Below the pieces are notes generated by a model, which saw nothing but the letters and a program-made list of their open reading frames with translations, ran no database searches and was not told where the DNA came from. From Nocardioides deserti (lineage in GTDB: Bacteria > Actinomycetota > Actinomycetes > Propionibacteriales > Nocardioidaceae): 64,000 bases of DNA. Both the position numbers and the translations under genes were made by a program. Shown one piece after another: positions 36,733-47,117 of this stretch (position 1 is the first letter of the stretch; every line of letters begins with the position of its first letter). The DNA lies in the NCBI RefSeq assembly GCF_014266025.1, contig NZ_JACMYC010000002.1, forward strand, positions 186,001 to 250,000, read 5' to 3'.

Positions 36733-38178
36733 GTGCCCGACGCTCCCCTTCCTCCCCTGCAGCTCACCGACGTCCAGCGCTCGGTGGCCGAGGAGCTGGA
36801 CCGGATCGCGCCGGTGATCGACGAGCTGGGCCGGCGCTTCGCCGACGCCGGTCACGAGCTGTCGCTGGTCGGCGGCCCGGTCCGGGACGCGATGCTGGGG
36901 CGCCACCACAACGACCTCGACCTCACCACCTCGGCGCGACCCGAGCAGACCGAGCGCCTGCTCAAGGGCTGGGCGGACGCGATCTGGGACATGGGCCGCG
37001 CGTTCGGCACCATCGGTTGCCGCCGGGGCGACTGGCAGGTCGAGATCACGACGTACCGCTCGGAGGCCTACGACCCCGCCTCCCGCAAGCCCGACGTCGA
37101 CTTCGGCGACAGCCTCGACGGCGACCTCGGCCGGCGCGACTTCACCGTCAACGCGATGGCGGTACGACTCCCGGGGCGGCAGGTCGAGGACCCGTACGGC
37201 GGCGTGGTCGACCTCGCGCACCGGGTGCTGCGGACCCCGGGCCGGCCCGAGGACTCCTTCTCCGACGACCCGCTGCGGATGATGCGCGCGGCGCGGTTCG
37301 CCGCGCAGCTGGGGTTCAGCGTCGACGACGGCGTCCGCGCGGCGATGACGGCGATGGCCGAGCGGATCTCGATCATCTCCGCGGAGCGGGTCCGCGACGA
37401 GCTGGTCAAGCTCGTGTGCGCGCCGTACCCGCGCCTCGGGCTCACCCTGCTCGTCGACACCGGCCTCGCGGCCCTCGTGCTGCCCGAGCTGCCGGCGCTC
37501 CAGCTCGAGCGCGACGAGCACCACCGGCACAAGGACGTCTACGAGCACACCCTCACCGTGCTCGAGCAGGCCATCGACCTCGAGCACCGGCTCGGCGGCG
37601 AGCCGGACTTCGTCTCCCGCTTCGCCGCGCTCATGCACGACGTCGGCAAGCCGCGCACCCGGCGGTTCGTCGACGACGGCACCGTCACCTTCCACCACCA
37701 CGACGTGGTCGGCGCGAAGATCACCCGCAAGCGGATGCAGGCGCTGCGGTTCTCCAACGACGAGATCGACGCGGTCGGCAAGCTCGTCGAGCTGCACCTG
37801 CGCTTCCACGGCTACGGGTCGGGGGAATGGACCGACTCCGCGGTGCGCCGCTACGTCCGCGACGCCGGCGACCAGCTCGAGCGGCTGCACATCCTCACCC
37901 GGGCCGACTGCACCACGCGCAACCAGCGCAAGGCGGCCCGGCTCGCGCGCACCTACGACGAGCTCGAGGAGCGGATCGCCCTGCTCTCGGAGCAGGAGGA
38001 GCTCGCCTCGATCCGCCCCGACCTCGACGGCAACCAGATCATGGAGATCCTCGGCATCGGCCCCGGCCGCGAGGTCGGTCAGGCCTACCAGCACCTGCTC
38101 GAGCTGAGGATGGACCACGGCCCGCTCGGCGAGGAGCGCGCCCGCGAGGAGCTGCTCGCCTGGTGGGCGGCCCGGTAG
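36733..38178 (+). CDS. pcnA: CCA tRNA nucleotidyltransferase / polyA polymerase family protein with HD domain
   Basis: The 481-residue enzyme probably adds or repairs the CCA end of tRNAs; the two tRNA genes in this window do not encode CCA. The nucleotidyltransferase head shows LVGGPVRDAMLG and the metal-binding DLDLTT, then RRDFTVNAMAV. The RNA-binding segment DDPLRMMRAARFAAQLGF follows. An HD domain begins with HRHKDVYEHTL and includes ALMHDVGKPRTRRF. The GTG start has no Shine-Dalgarno. It is the rightward neighbour of the DUF6049-murJ block, as in mycobacteria. Confidence 0.93.
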   Translation: MPDAPLPPLQLTDVQRSVAEELDRIAPVIDELGRRFADAGHELSLVGGPVRDAMLGRHHNDLDLTTSARPEQTERLLKGWADAIWDMGRAFGTIGCRRGDWQVEITTYRSEAYDPASRKPDVDFGDSLDGDLGRRDFTVNAMAVRLPGRQVEDPYGGVVDLAHRVLRTPGRPEDSFSDDPLRMMRAARFAAQLGFSVDDGVRAAMTAMAERISIISAERVRDELVKLVCAPYPRLGLTLLVDTGLAALVLPELPALQLERDEHHRHKDVYEHTLTVLEQAIDLEHRLGGEPDFVSRFAALMHDVGKPRTRRFVDDGTVTFHHHDVVGAKITRKRMQALRFSNDEIDAVGKLVELHLRFHGYGSGEWTDSAVRRYVRDAGDQLERLHILTRADCTTRNQRKAARLARTYDELEERIALLSEQEELASIRPDLDGNQIMEILGIGPGREVGQAYQHLLELRMDHGPLGEERAREELLAWWAAR

Positions 38179-38221
38179 CGGTCAGGTCTGCCAGGTCGCC
38201 CAGGTCGTCCAGGACGCGGGG

Positions 38222-39232
38222 TCAGCGACGCACCGTCGGGCCGGCCGGACCGCTGCGGTCCACCGGCAGCAGCGCGCCCGGAGGCACGCCGGGCAGCGGC
38301 TCGCAGTCGCCGCTCGGCAGCGAGCAGCCGATCAGCACGTCGGTCTGACCGTCGAGCGCCCCACCGACCGCGGTCTCGTCGTCGAGCCACGAGTCGAGCT
38401 CGTAGACGCCGCCGCCGGGCACGCGGGTCGCGACCGGGTCGCCGCCGCCCTCGGGCACGAGCCGGACCGGGTCGCCGGTCGGCGGGTCGACGATCGTCCA
38501 GGTGCCGGCCGGGTTGGTCAGCGCCGCCTCGGGCCGCAGCTCGGCGAACCAGTCGGCGTCGTAGGCCTCCGAGGCCGACCCGGCGGCCGTGGTCGCGTCG
38601 CCCGTCGCGAGGTCGTAGGCGAGCACGGCGTCCGGCCCGACGACGTACGCCGTGGTGTCGGTGAGGCCGAGGACGGCCGGCTCCTCGGCGTCCTCGTACA
38701 GGTCGGCCAGGTCGTCGCTGCCGGGGTCGCCCATCCCCTCGGCGCTGCGGACGACCTCCTCGCCCTCGACGGTGTCGACGACCACGACCGTGCCGACCGG
38801 CGTGCCGTACTCGTCCTGCTCGCCGGTGGCGGGGTCGACGAAGGCCAGGTAGCGCCCGTCCGGTGAGGTCCGCAGCGTCGCGGGATCGACCTGGGCGCCG
38901 GTCTCCTCGACCGTGCCGTCCGGGGTCGCGAGCAGCAGCCGGCCGGTCGAGCCGTCGTCGTCGGCGGGGACGACGTACGCGCCGGGACCGGCGACGACGT
39001 ACGCCGCGATGTCCTGCTCGGTCTCGATGGTCGAGCCGTCCGGGAGGTGGACGGTGCCGTCGGCGGCCCACACGAGCCCGGAGGTGTCGAGCGGGTCCGC
39101 GGCGGCCGACCAGGTGGTGCCCGCGTCGCCCCCACCGATCCCGCTGGCGCTGTCATCGCCGCAGGCGCCGAGGAGCAGCACGAGCACGGCGGCGCCGGCC
39201 GCGGCGGCCGGGCGGGACGGGGGGTTCGGCAC
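38222..39232 (-). CDS. lipoprotein with propeller-like repeats
   Basis: The 336-residue product has a lipoprotein signal (hydrophobic AAGAAVLVLLL then LLGAC) with the cysteine near residue 24. The mature part holds blade-like repeats such as LRTSPDGRYLAFVDPATGE and GDATTAAG, suggesting a TolB/WD40-type beta propeller. It would sit on the outer face of the membrane. The GTG is preceded by AAGGACCTCCT. Its function is not known. It lies 33 bases downstream of another propeller-containing gene and may be co-transcribed with it. Confidence 0.7.
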   Translation of the reverse strand: MPNPPSRPAAAAGAAVLVLLLGACGDDSASGIGGGDAGTTWSAAADPLDTSGLVWAADGTVHLPDGSTIETEQDIAAYVVAGPGAYVVPADDDGSTGRLLLATPDGTVEETGAQVDPATLRTSPDGRYLAFVDPATGEQDEYGTPVGTVVVVDTVEGEEVVRSAEGMGDPGSDDLADLYEDAEEPAVLGLTDTTAYVVGPDAVLAYDLATGDATTAAGSASEAYDADWFAELRPEAALTNPAGTWTIVDPPTGDPVRLVPEGGGDPVATRVPGGGVYELDSWLDDETAVGGALDGQTDVLIGCSLPSGDCEPLPGVPPGALLPVDRSGPAGPTVRR

Positions 39233-39265
39233 AGGAGGTCCTTCCGGGGGCCGGGGGCGGTCGGG

Positions 39266-40936
39266 TCAGGGGATGAGCGAGCGGAGCCGGCCGAGGAGGC
39301 CACCGCTGTCGGCGTCGCTCTCCTCGTAGGACGTCGCGCTGGTGACCAGCCCGTCGGCGGTGAGCTCGGCGGACAGCCGGCCCTCGTCGAGCCAGCGCGC
39401 GGTCTCGTCGAGGTGCCGGGTGACGGCTGTGGCGAACAACGCACCCTCCGGGATGTCGCCCAGGACGCCGCCGCCGAGGCTGAGGCCGCCGACCCGCCGC
39501 TCGACGGAGTCCAGGCCGGCCTGGACCTGCACGAATAGGTCTGCTGCCTGGCTGAGGGTCACCGGCTCGACCTCGAGAGTGCCGCCCGGGATGCCGAGCT
39601 CGGAGTACGGCGTGAGGGTCATGTTCATCGCGGCCCACAGGTCCTCGAGCGAGGCCGAGCCGCTGGGCTCGGCGTACTTCCCCGCGCCCGACTCGTAGGT
39701 CGTCAGCAGCCCCTCGGGCAGCGCGGCGATCCCCTCGGACATGTTGGGGAGGTCGAGCGTGCGGACCGGCTCGGGCAGCGACCACGGGACGAGGGGGCTG
39801 CTGCCGAGGACGTCCTCGAGGCGGTAGGTCGTCAGCGTGCTGCCGTTGCCGCGGCCCAGCGAGCTGCTGAAGACGATGTGGTCGCCCTCGATGGCGACCC
39901 CCTGCCCCTTGGCCGGCGTGGCGAAGGGCCCGCGTCGATCGGTCCATCCCTTCTCTTCGTCCCAGGTGTAGGCGAAGAGCGCGCCGTGGCCGTGCTCGTT
40001 GTGGGTGCCGACGTAGAGGGTGTCGCCCACGACGGTGGAGTAGGCGCCCGCGGCGACGTCGACCGGGTCGTCGAGCACCGGGACCGTGCTGCCGGGAGCG
40101 GCGCGCTCGATGGTGGAGAGGTCGTAGGCGAACAGGCGGGGCGGGTCGTCCGACGAGGTGACGTACACCCTCCCGTCGTGCACGGCGACGCCGCCGGCGT
40201 GGTCGGGGGCCGTGTCGCCGCCGGGGGCCTTGCCGAGGTTCACCGTCTGCTCGACCAGGCCGGTCTCCGGATCGATCAGGGACAGCTGGGCATCGCCGTC
40301 GGAGGTGTACGACGTCTGCAGCAGGTAGCCGCCGCCGTAACCCAGGCCCTGGGGGATGAAGCCGTCGTCGTCACCGGTGGCCAGCGTGCCGGGGATGACC
40401 GGGCCGAGCTCGCCGGGGTTCTGCAGGTCGTGGCGCAGCGAGCGCAGCAGGCCGTTCTCCAGCCACTCCTCCTGGTCGGCGGTGAAGGGGTCGTCGACCA
40501 TGAACTGGGTGGCCTGCGCGACGCGGGTGGCGTGCGCCCGGCGTGCCCGGTCCAGGTTGCTGATGACGGCCGCCCGCAGCAGGAGCAGGGAGAGTGCGTC
40601 CGTCGCCGACGCCTTCGTCCGCCGCCAGACGTCGATGGTCGCCGACGCGTCCCGAAGCATGTCGCGGTAGCTCTGCTCCACTGCCCGCAGCGCCAGCGCC
40701 GACCGGTTGAGCCGGAGCGAGGCGACCTCCGCGGCGGCGCGGGTGGCCCAGGCGCGCATGTTGAACCGCGTCCGGGCCGACGGGCTGTCCCAGTCGGGGG
40801 TGTCCTCGGCGTAGCGGATCGTCCCGATCTCGTCGGTGGTGTCGCCCATCGCCCGGTCGACGTCGGACTGCAGCGCGGCGACGGCGCCCGGGTCGCCGGA
40901 CGTCATCGCGGCGTACATCGCCTCCGGGCTCGTCAC
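39266..40936 (-). CDS. helical-plus-propeller protein of unknown function
   Basis: The 556-residue protein has no signal peptide. Residues 1-170 are mainly helical (Ala/Arg-rich, with DVDRAMGDTTDEIG and TRFNMRAWATRAAAEV), vaguely like substrates of type VII secretion. Residues 180-420 contain strand-turn repeats of a beta propeller (GGGYLLQTSYTSDGDAQLSL, VAVHDGRVYVTSSDD). The C-terminal 100 residues are helical again. I do not recognise the family. The next gene is an outer-face lipoprotein with similar repeats. A TAGACC lies before the GTG, a poor -10 match. Confidence 0.6.
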   Translation of the reverse strand: MTSPEAMYAAMTSGDPGAVAALQSDVDRAMGDTTDEIGTIRYAEDTPDWDSPSARTRFNMRAWATRAAAEVASLRLNRSALALRAVEQSYRDMLRDASATIDVWRRTKASATDALSLLLLRAAVISNLDRARRAHATRVAQATQFMVDDPFTADQEEWLENGLLRSLRHDLQNPGELGPVIPGTLATGDDDGFIPQGLGYGGGYLLQTSYTSDGDAQLSLIDPETGLVEQTVNLGKAPGGDTAPDHAGGVAVHDGRVYVTSSDDPPRLFAYDLSTIERAAPGSTVPVLDDPVDVAAGAYSTVVGDTLYVGTHNEHGHGALFAYTWDEEKGWTDRRGPFATPAKGQGVAIEGDHIVFSSSLGRGNGSTLTTYRLEDVLGSSPLVPWSLPEPVRTLDLPNMSEGIAALPEGLLTTYESGAGKYAEPSGSASLEDLWAAMNMTLTPYSELGIPGGTLEVEPVTLSQAADLFVQVQAGLDSVERRVGGLSLGGGVLGDIPEGALFATAVTRHLDETARWLDEGRLSAELTADGLVTSATSYEESDADSGGLLGRLRSLIP

Positions 40937-40999
40937 GGGCGGGGTCTACCCGGGTGACCGCCCTCGGAAACGGCGGTCCGGACAGCCGCGCCGCCGCAC

Positions 41000-41005
41000 T
41001 AGGGT
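41000..41005 (+). promoter_or_regulatory. -10 box (TAGGGT) of a leaderless promoter for the SRPBCC gene
   Basis: TANNNT box six bases before the ATG at 41012, with no Shine-Dalgarno. Confidence 0.5.
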
Positions 41006-41011
41006 GCGGCC

Positions 41012-41494
41012 ATGACCGGCTCTCCTTCCACCGACCTCGAGGCGACCGTGGAGGTCGCCGCTCCCCCCGCGACGGTCTGGTCGCTCGTCGCCGACCCGGC
41101 CCGGGCGCGCGAGTGGAGCCCGCAGGTCCTGCGCACCTTCGTCCGCGGCCGCCCGGTGCAGCAGGGCACGACGTTCCTCAACCTCAACTCCCGCGGGCCG
41201 CTCGTGTGGCCCACCACGGCGAAGGTGACGTCGTTCGACCCGCACGTGCGCTTCGCCTTCCGCGTGAACGAGAACCGCACCACCTGGTCCTTCACCCTCG
41301 AGCCCACCGCCGACGGCGGCACCCGGCTCACCAACCGCCGCGAGACCTCCGAGGGCATCTCCGCCGTCTCCCTGGTGATGACCCGCGTCGCCCTCGGCGG
41401 CGTCGACACCTTCACCGACGAGCTGCGCGCCGGCATGGCCGAGACCCTCGGCAAGATCAAGGCCGCCGCCGAGAAGCTCGCCGCCGCGGGGTGA
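41012..41494 (+). CDS. SRPBCC (START-like) family protein
   Basis: The 160-residue protein has the pattern of the polyketide-cyclase/START superfamily: an N-terminal strand ATVEVAAPPATVWSLVADPAR, then WSPQVLRTF, and strands ending VNENRTTWSFTLEPTADGGTRLTNRRE. Such folds form a hydrophobic pocket for small ligands. No ligand can be named. It stands alone, divergent from the helical-propeller gene, with a -10 box six bases before the ATG. Confidence 0.8.
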   Translation: MTGSPSTDLEATVEVAAPPATVWSLVADPARAREWSPQVLRTFVRGRPVQQGTTFLNLNSRGPLVWPTTAKVTSFDPHVRFAFRVNENRTTWSFTLEPTADGGTRLTNRRETSEGISAVSLVMTRVALGGVDTFTDELRAGMAETLGKIKAAAEKLAAAG

Positions 41495-41497
41495 TCC

Positions 41498-41572
41498 GTT
41501 CGGGTCTCGGCGGTCCGGGTCTCGGCGGTCCGGGCGTCGGCGGTCCGGGCGTCGGCGGTCCGGGCGTCGACG
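41498..41572 (+). repeat. five 15-bp tandem repeats
   Basis: Five copies of GTCCGGGCGTCGGCG-type units, in the order two, two and one variants, fill the space after the SRPBCC gene and run directly into the 83-bp repeat at 41566. No spacers are present. Confidence 0.85.
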
Positions 41573-41648
41573 ATCGTTCAATTGCGCGGATTTGTACGGT
41601 TTTCGGGCCGGCAGGACGCTGAAGCCGCGCAATTGCGCGGTTGTTGAC
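41566..41648 (+). repeat. 83-bp intergenic repeat, copy R1
   Basis: Begins GTCGACGATCGTTCAATTGC, identical for 22 bases in copies R2 and R3, and ends with a block GAAGCCGCGCAATTGCGCGG. Two CAATTGCGC motifs lie about 50 bases apart in direct order. All three copies are 83 bases long. R1 lies downstream of the DUF559 gene, and R2 lies upstream in inverted orientation. Confidence 0.8.
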
Positions 41649-41724
41649 GCGGCGCGGCGCATCTCGGGCGGGGGCAGCCCAGTCTCGCGAAGCCCGGCTC
41701 ACGACGTACGGCGCGCGCCCCGGC

Positions 41725-42642
41725 TCAGCCGGCCTGGGCGTGACCCGGGAAGTGCAGCTCCCACCCCGGCCGGGGCAGCGGCAGCCGGAGTCCGCGCCGG
41801 GAGGCGGTCGCTCGGATGCGCTCGATGGTCTGCGCCGGCGTGCCGTAGATGTCGTTCGCGGTGACGTGGACGACGTGCCAGTCGAGCGCGTCCACGAGCT
41901 CGCGCCGGCGCAGGTCCCGGCGCCAGGTCGGCGTGTCGACGCGGTGGTGCGTCCCGTCGTACTCCACGGCCAACCGGTGGTGCCGGTAGGCGAGGTCGAA
42001 CTCGACCAGCACGTCACCGTCGGCCGAGCGGATCTCGAGGTTGACCTCCGGCTCGGGCAGGCCGGCGAGGACGATCAACAGCCGCAGACGTGACTCCATC
42101 GCCGACCTGACCCGGTCGCGGACGAAGGTGGCGGCGTAGCGCGCGCCCGGTGACCAGTAGTCCGTGGTCCGTGCGAGCCCGGCGCGCAGGTCCGCGGCCG
42201 TGATGCCGAAGACGCGCAGCATGCTGTCGCCGGCCACGAAGAGATCGACCAGGTCCAGCATGGATGCCAGCTCGACGAAGAGGCGCACGGGCTCGGACAC
42301 GGGCAGGCCGCGCCAGACGCGCGTCCGCGTGGCCGGCGGCGCGACGTGGGGCTTGAGGCCCGGCTGCCAGCGGCGGTCCTCGGCACGCAGGACGCTGACG
42401 TGGACCAGCGGGGACTCGGGCACCGCGACGCCGCACCACGCGGCTGCCGTCCGGTGGCTCAACCACGCTCCCTCCGGGTGGAGCGCCAGCGCGCCCTCCA
42501 TCCGCTCGCGCTCGGACGGGGCGACCTCTGCGCGGATGTAGACGCCGCGAAAGATCCGCCGGTAGCGGGAGGTCCGCAGCACCCGGTCGCTCACGCCGGC
42601 GCGCACCGCGTCGGCCCGGGTGAAGGGTCGTCGTTCGTCCAT
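41725..42642 (-). CDS. AbiEi-like winged-helix protein with C-terminal DUF559 nuclease-like domain
   Basis: The 305-residue protein combines two parts. The N-terminus (FTRADAVRAGVSDRVLRTSR, then RRIFRGVYI) resembles the winged helix of AbiEi-type antitoxins. The C-terminus (about 215-290) resembles DUF559 endonuclease-like domains, with VEFDLAYRHHRLAVEYDG and HVVHVTANDIY. Genes of this kind are common and often duplicated in actinobacteria. Whether it is a nuclease, an antitoxin or both is unknown. No toxin gene is adjacent. It is flanked by 83-bp repeats in inverted orientation. The ATG is nine bases after AAGG. Confidence 0.72.
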   Translation of the reverse strand: MDERRPFTRADAVRAGVSDRVLRTSRYRRIFRGVYIRAEVAPSERERMEGALALHPEGAWLSHRTAAAWCGVAVPESPLVHVSVLRAEDRRWQPGLKPHVAPPATRTRVWRGLPVSEPVRLFVELASMLDLVDLFVAGDSMLRVFGITAADLRAGLARTTDYWSPGARYAATFVRDRVRSAMESRLRLLIVLAGLPEPEVNLEIRSADGDVLVEFDLAYRHHRLAVEYDGTHHRVDTPTWRRDLRRRELVDALDWHVVHVTANDIYGTPAQTIERIRATASRRGLRLPLPRPGWELHFPGHAQAG

Positions 42643-42683
42643 GGCGACGACCTTGCCCCGACACCGGCGACCGGTGCGGGTCT

Positions 42684-42711
42684 CTCCACAGGCGGGGCCG
42701 TACCTGTGGAG
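42684..42711. repeat. inverted repeat upstream of the DUF559 gene
   Basis: Perfect 9-base arms CTCCACAGG/CCTGTGGAG are separated by ten bases. It lies 42 bases before the ATG and could be an operator or a leader hairpin. Confidence 0.55.
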
Positions 42712-42717
42712 GGCCGG

Positions 42718-42800
42718 CGATACTTCCGCGCAATTGAACGGTTGTAGCGCCGTCCGGGGACCGACACGCGACATTTCGGCGCAATTGAACGATCGTCGAC
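42718..42800 (-). repeat. 83-bp intergenic repeat, copy R2 (inverted relative to R1)
   Basis: The reverse complement begins GTCGACGATCGTTCAATTGC and continues identically to copy R3 for 32 bases. Together with R1 it makes inverted ends around the DUF559 gene, with the conserved termini pointing outward. No clear target-site duplication is seen. Confidence 0.8.
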
Positions 42801-42836
42801 CGGCCCCGGCGGGCGGCCATGCCCCGAGAACGACAC

Positions 42837-42866
42837 ACGGCCCGCCCGGAGGACCGGGCGGGCCGT
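42837..42866 (-). terminator. strong hairpin terminator after ino1
   Basis: Perfect 13-base arms ACGGCCCGCCCGG and complement enclose AGGA. It lies 36 bases beyond the ino1 stop. A T tract is missing, as is common in such GC-rich genomes. Confidence 0.75.
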
Positions 42867-42902
42867 GGTGGGTGGTGCGGGTGGTTCAGGCCGAGCGGGA
42901 GG

Positions 42903-43988
42903 TCACTCCTCGCCGGCGATGAAGGCCTCGACGCGGCGGCGGCCCTCCTCGTCGGGGAGCTGCACCGGCGGGGACTTCATGAGGTACGACGACGCCGAGA
43001 TGATCGGGCCGCCGATGCCGCGGTCCTTGGCGATCTTCGCGGCGCGGATCGCGTCGATGATGATGCCGGCGGAGTTCGGGGAGTCCCAGACCTCGAGCTT
43101 GTACTCGAGGTTGAGCGGGACGTCGCCGAACGCGCGACCCTCGAGGCGGACGTAGGCCCACTTGCGGTCGTCGAGCCAGGCGACGTAGTCCGAGGGACCG
43201 ATGTGGACGTTCTTGTCGTGGACCTTGCCCGACAGCGAGCCGGTGAGGTTCGAGGTGACGGCCTGGGTCTTGGAGACCTTCTTGGACTCCAGGCGCTCGC
43301 GCTCGAGCATGTTCTTGAAGTCCATGTTGCCGCCGACGTTGAGCTGGTAGGTGCGGTCCAGCGTCACGCCGCGGTCCTCGAACAGCTTCGCCATCACGCG
43401 GTGGGTGATGGTGGCGCCGACCTGGGACTTGATGTCGTCACCGACGATCGGGACGCCGGCGTCCTCGAACTTCTTGGCCCACTCGGGGTCGGAGGCGATG
43501 AAGACGGGGAGCGCGTTGACGAAGGCCACGCCGGCGTCGATGGCGCACTGGGCGTAGAACTTGTCGGCCTCCTCGGAGCCCACCGGGAGGTAGGAGACCA
43601 TCACGTCGACCTCGGCGTCCTTGAGCGCCTGGACGACGTCGACCGGCTCGGCGCCGGACTCCTCGATGGTCTCGCGGTAGTACTTGCCGAGGCCGTCGAG
43701 CGTCGGGCCGCGCTGCACCTCGACACCGAGCGTCGGGACGTCGCAGATCTTGATCGTGTTGTTCTCCGAGGCGTTGATCGCCTCGGACAGGTCCTTGCCG
43801 ACCTTCTTGTCGTCGACGTCGAACGCCGCGACGAACTCCACGTCCTTGACGTGGTACTCGCCGAACGCCACGTGCATCAGGCCGGGCACGGAGCCGGAGG
43901 GGTCCGCGTCCTGGTAGTACTCCACACCCTGCACGAGGGAGGTGGCGCAGTTGCCCACCCCCACGATCGCTACTCGAACCGAACCCAT
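42903..43988 (-). CDS. ino1: inositol-3-phosphate synthase
   Basis: The 361-residue enzyme converts glucose 6-phosphate to inositol 3-phosphate with NAD, the first step toward phosphatidylinositol and mycothiol. The NAD-binding motif is [20 protein letters not shown] at the start, and the catalytic centre includes [15 protein letters not shown] and [12 protein letters not shown]. Length and sequence match the actinobacterial form. The ATG follows GGAAGGAAG. It is followed by a strong terminator and preceded by a padR-type gene, the mycobacterial order. Confidence 0.96.
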   Translation of the reverse strand: MGSVRVAIVGVGNCATSLVQGVEYYQDADPSGSVPGLMHVAFGEYHVKDVEFVAAFDVDDKKVGKDLSEAINASENNTIKICDVPTLGVEVQRGPTLDGLGKYYRETIEESGAEPVDVVQALKDAEVDVMVSYLPVGSEEADKFYAQCAIDAGVAFVNALPVFIASDPEWAKKFEDAGVPIVGDDIKSQVGATITHRVMAKLFEDRGVTLDRTYQLNVGGNMDFKNMLERERLESKKVSKTQAVTSNLTGSLSGKVHDKNVHIGPSDYVAWLDDRKWAYVRLEGRAFGDVPLNLEYKLEVWDSPNSAGIIIDAIRAAKIAKDRGIGGPIISASSYLMKSPPVQLPDEEGRRRVEAFIAGEE

Positions 43989-44048
43989 CGGGTCTTCCTT
44001 CCTGAACCTGTACGGAGACTGTGTGCGCTGCGCTTGCTGGATCTGCTG

Positions 44049-44642
44049 CTAGGTCTGTGGTGCGGTGCTGCTGTCCGGGGGCGGGACCATCGGCTGGCCC
44101 GCGCTGAGGCCGCGCTCGGCGTTGATGAGGTCCGAGAGCCACCGGACCTCGCGCTCGACGGACTCCACCCCGTGGCGTTGGAGCTCGGCCGCGTAGCGGT
44201 CGACCTCCTTCTCGGTCATCTGCAGCTCGCGCTGGACGCGGTCGAGCCGCTCCTGGAGGCGGATGCGGCGGCCCTCGAGCACGCGCAGCCGGATCTCCAT
44301 GTCGGTGCGACCGAAGAACGCGAACCGGATGTCGAAGTTGTCGTCCTCCCACGCGGCCGGGCCCACCTCGGACATGAGGCGCTCGAACTCGCGGGTGCCG
44401 GCATCGGTGACCTGGTAGACGATCCGGGGCCGGCGGCTGGTGGTGACCGTGCTGCTGGTGGACTCCTCGATGAGGTTGCCGCGCAGCATCTTCTTCAGCG
44501 TCGGGTAGAGCGAGCCGTACGACAGCACCCGTCCCCATCCGAGCATGAGGTTCAGCCGCTTGCGCAGCTCGTAGCCGTGCATGGGTCCCTCGTGCAGCAG
44601 TCCGAGGACCGCCAGCTCGATGGTCTCCCCACGTCGTGACAT
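44049..44642 (-). CDS. PadR-family transcriptional regulator
   Basis: The 197-residue protein has the PadR winged helix (ELAVLGLLHEGPMHGYELRK, then SYGSLYPTLKKMLRGNLIEE) and a C-terminal helical dimerisation region with RLQERLDRVQRELQMTEKEV. It is upstream of ino1 and co-oriented, the same order as in mycobacteria, so ino1 could be a target. I chose the ATG at 44642; a TACGAT box ends seven bases upstream and the palindrome TATCG-TAG-CGATA overlaps it, which suggests autoregulation. Confidence 0.9.
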   Translation of the reverse strand: MSRRGETIELAVLGLLHEGPMHGYELRKRLNLMLGWGRVLSYGSLYPTLKKMLRGNLIEESTSSTVTTSRRPRIVYQVTDAGTREFERLMSEVGPAAWEDDNFDIRFAFFGRTDMEIRLRVLEGRRIRLQERLDRVQRELQMTEKEVDRYAAELQRHGVESVEREVRWLSDLINAERGLSAGQPMVPPPDSSTAPQT

Positions 44643-44648
44643 GCGACG

Positions 44649-44661
44649 TATCGTAGCGATA
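44649..44661. promoter_or_regulatory. palindromic operator overlapping the padR -10 box
   Basis: TATCG-TAG-CGATA is a perfect 5-base inverted repeat. On the minus strand it overlaps TACGAT (complement of 44650-44655), the -10 box seven bases before the padR ATG. A dimeric regulator bound here would block the padR promoter. Confidence 0.5.
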
Positions 44662-44824
44662 TATCCGCGGGTTGCGAACACCCGACCTATCGGGCGTGCG
44701 CGCGGGGCCCCTGATGGCCCGGATGCGTACCCTGTCCTGCGGCGCGGCCCCGTCCGGCACGGTCCGCCCGGCCCGGTGCGTGGCCAGCGCCGAGCCGTCG
44801 TACGCCGACAGGAGAAGCACCAGC

Positions 44825-47110
<2,286 letters not shown>

Positions 47111-47117
47111 CCGGCCG

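Noticed and set aside
41498..41572. CRISPR-like array
   Set aside because: The units are contiguous 15-mers without spacers, and no cas genes are present in the window.
41457..42017. Pro-rich open frame on the minus strand over the 15-bp array
   Set aside because: It translates tandem and intergenic repeats and the end of the DUF559 gene in the wrong frame.
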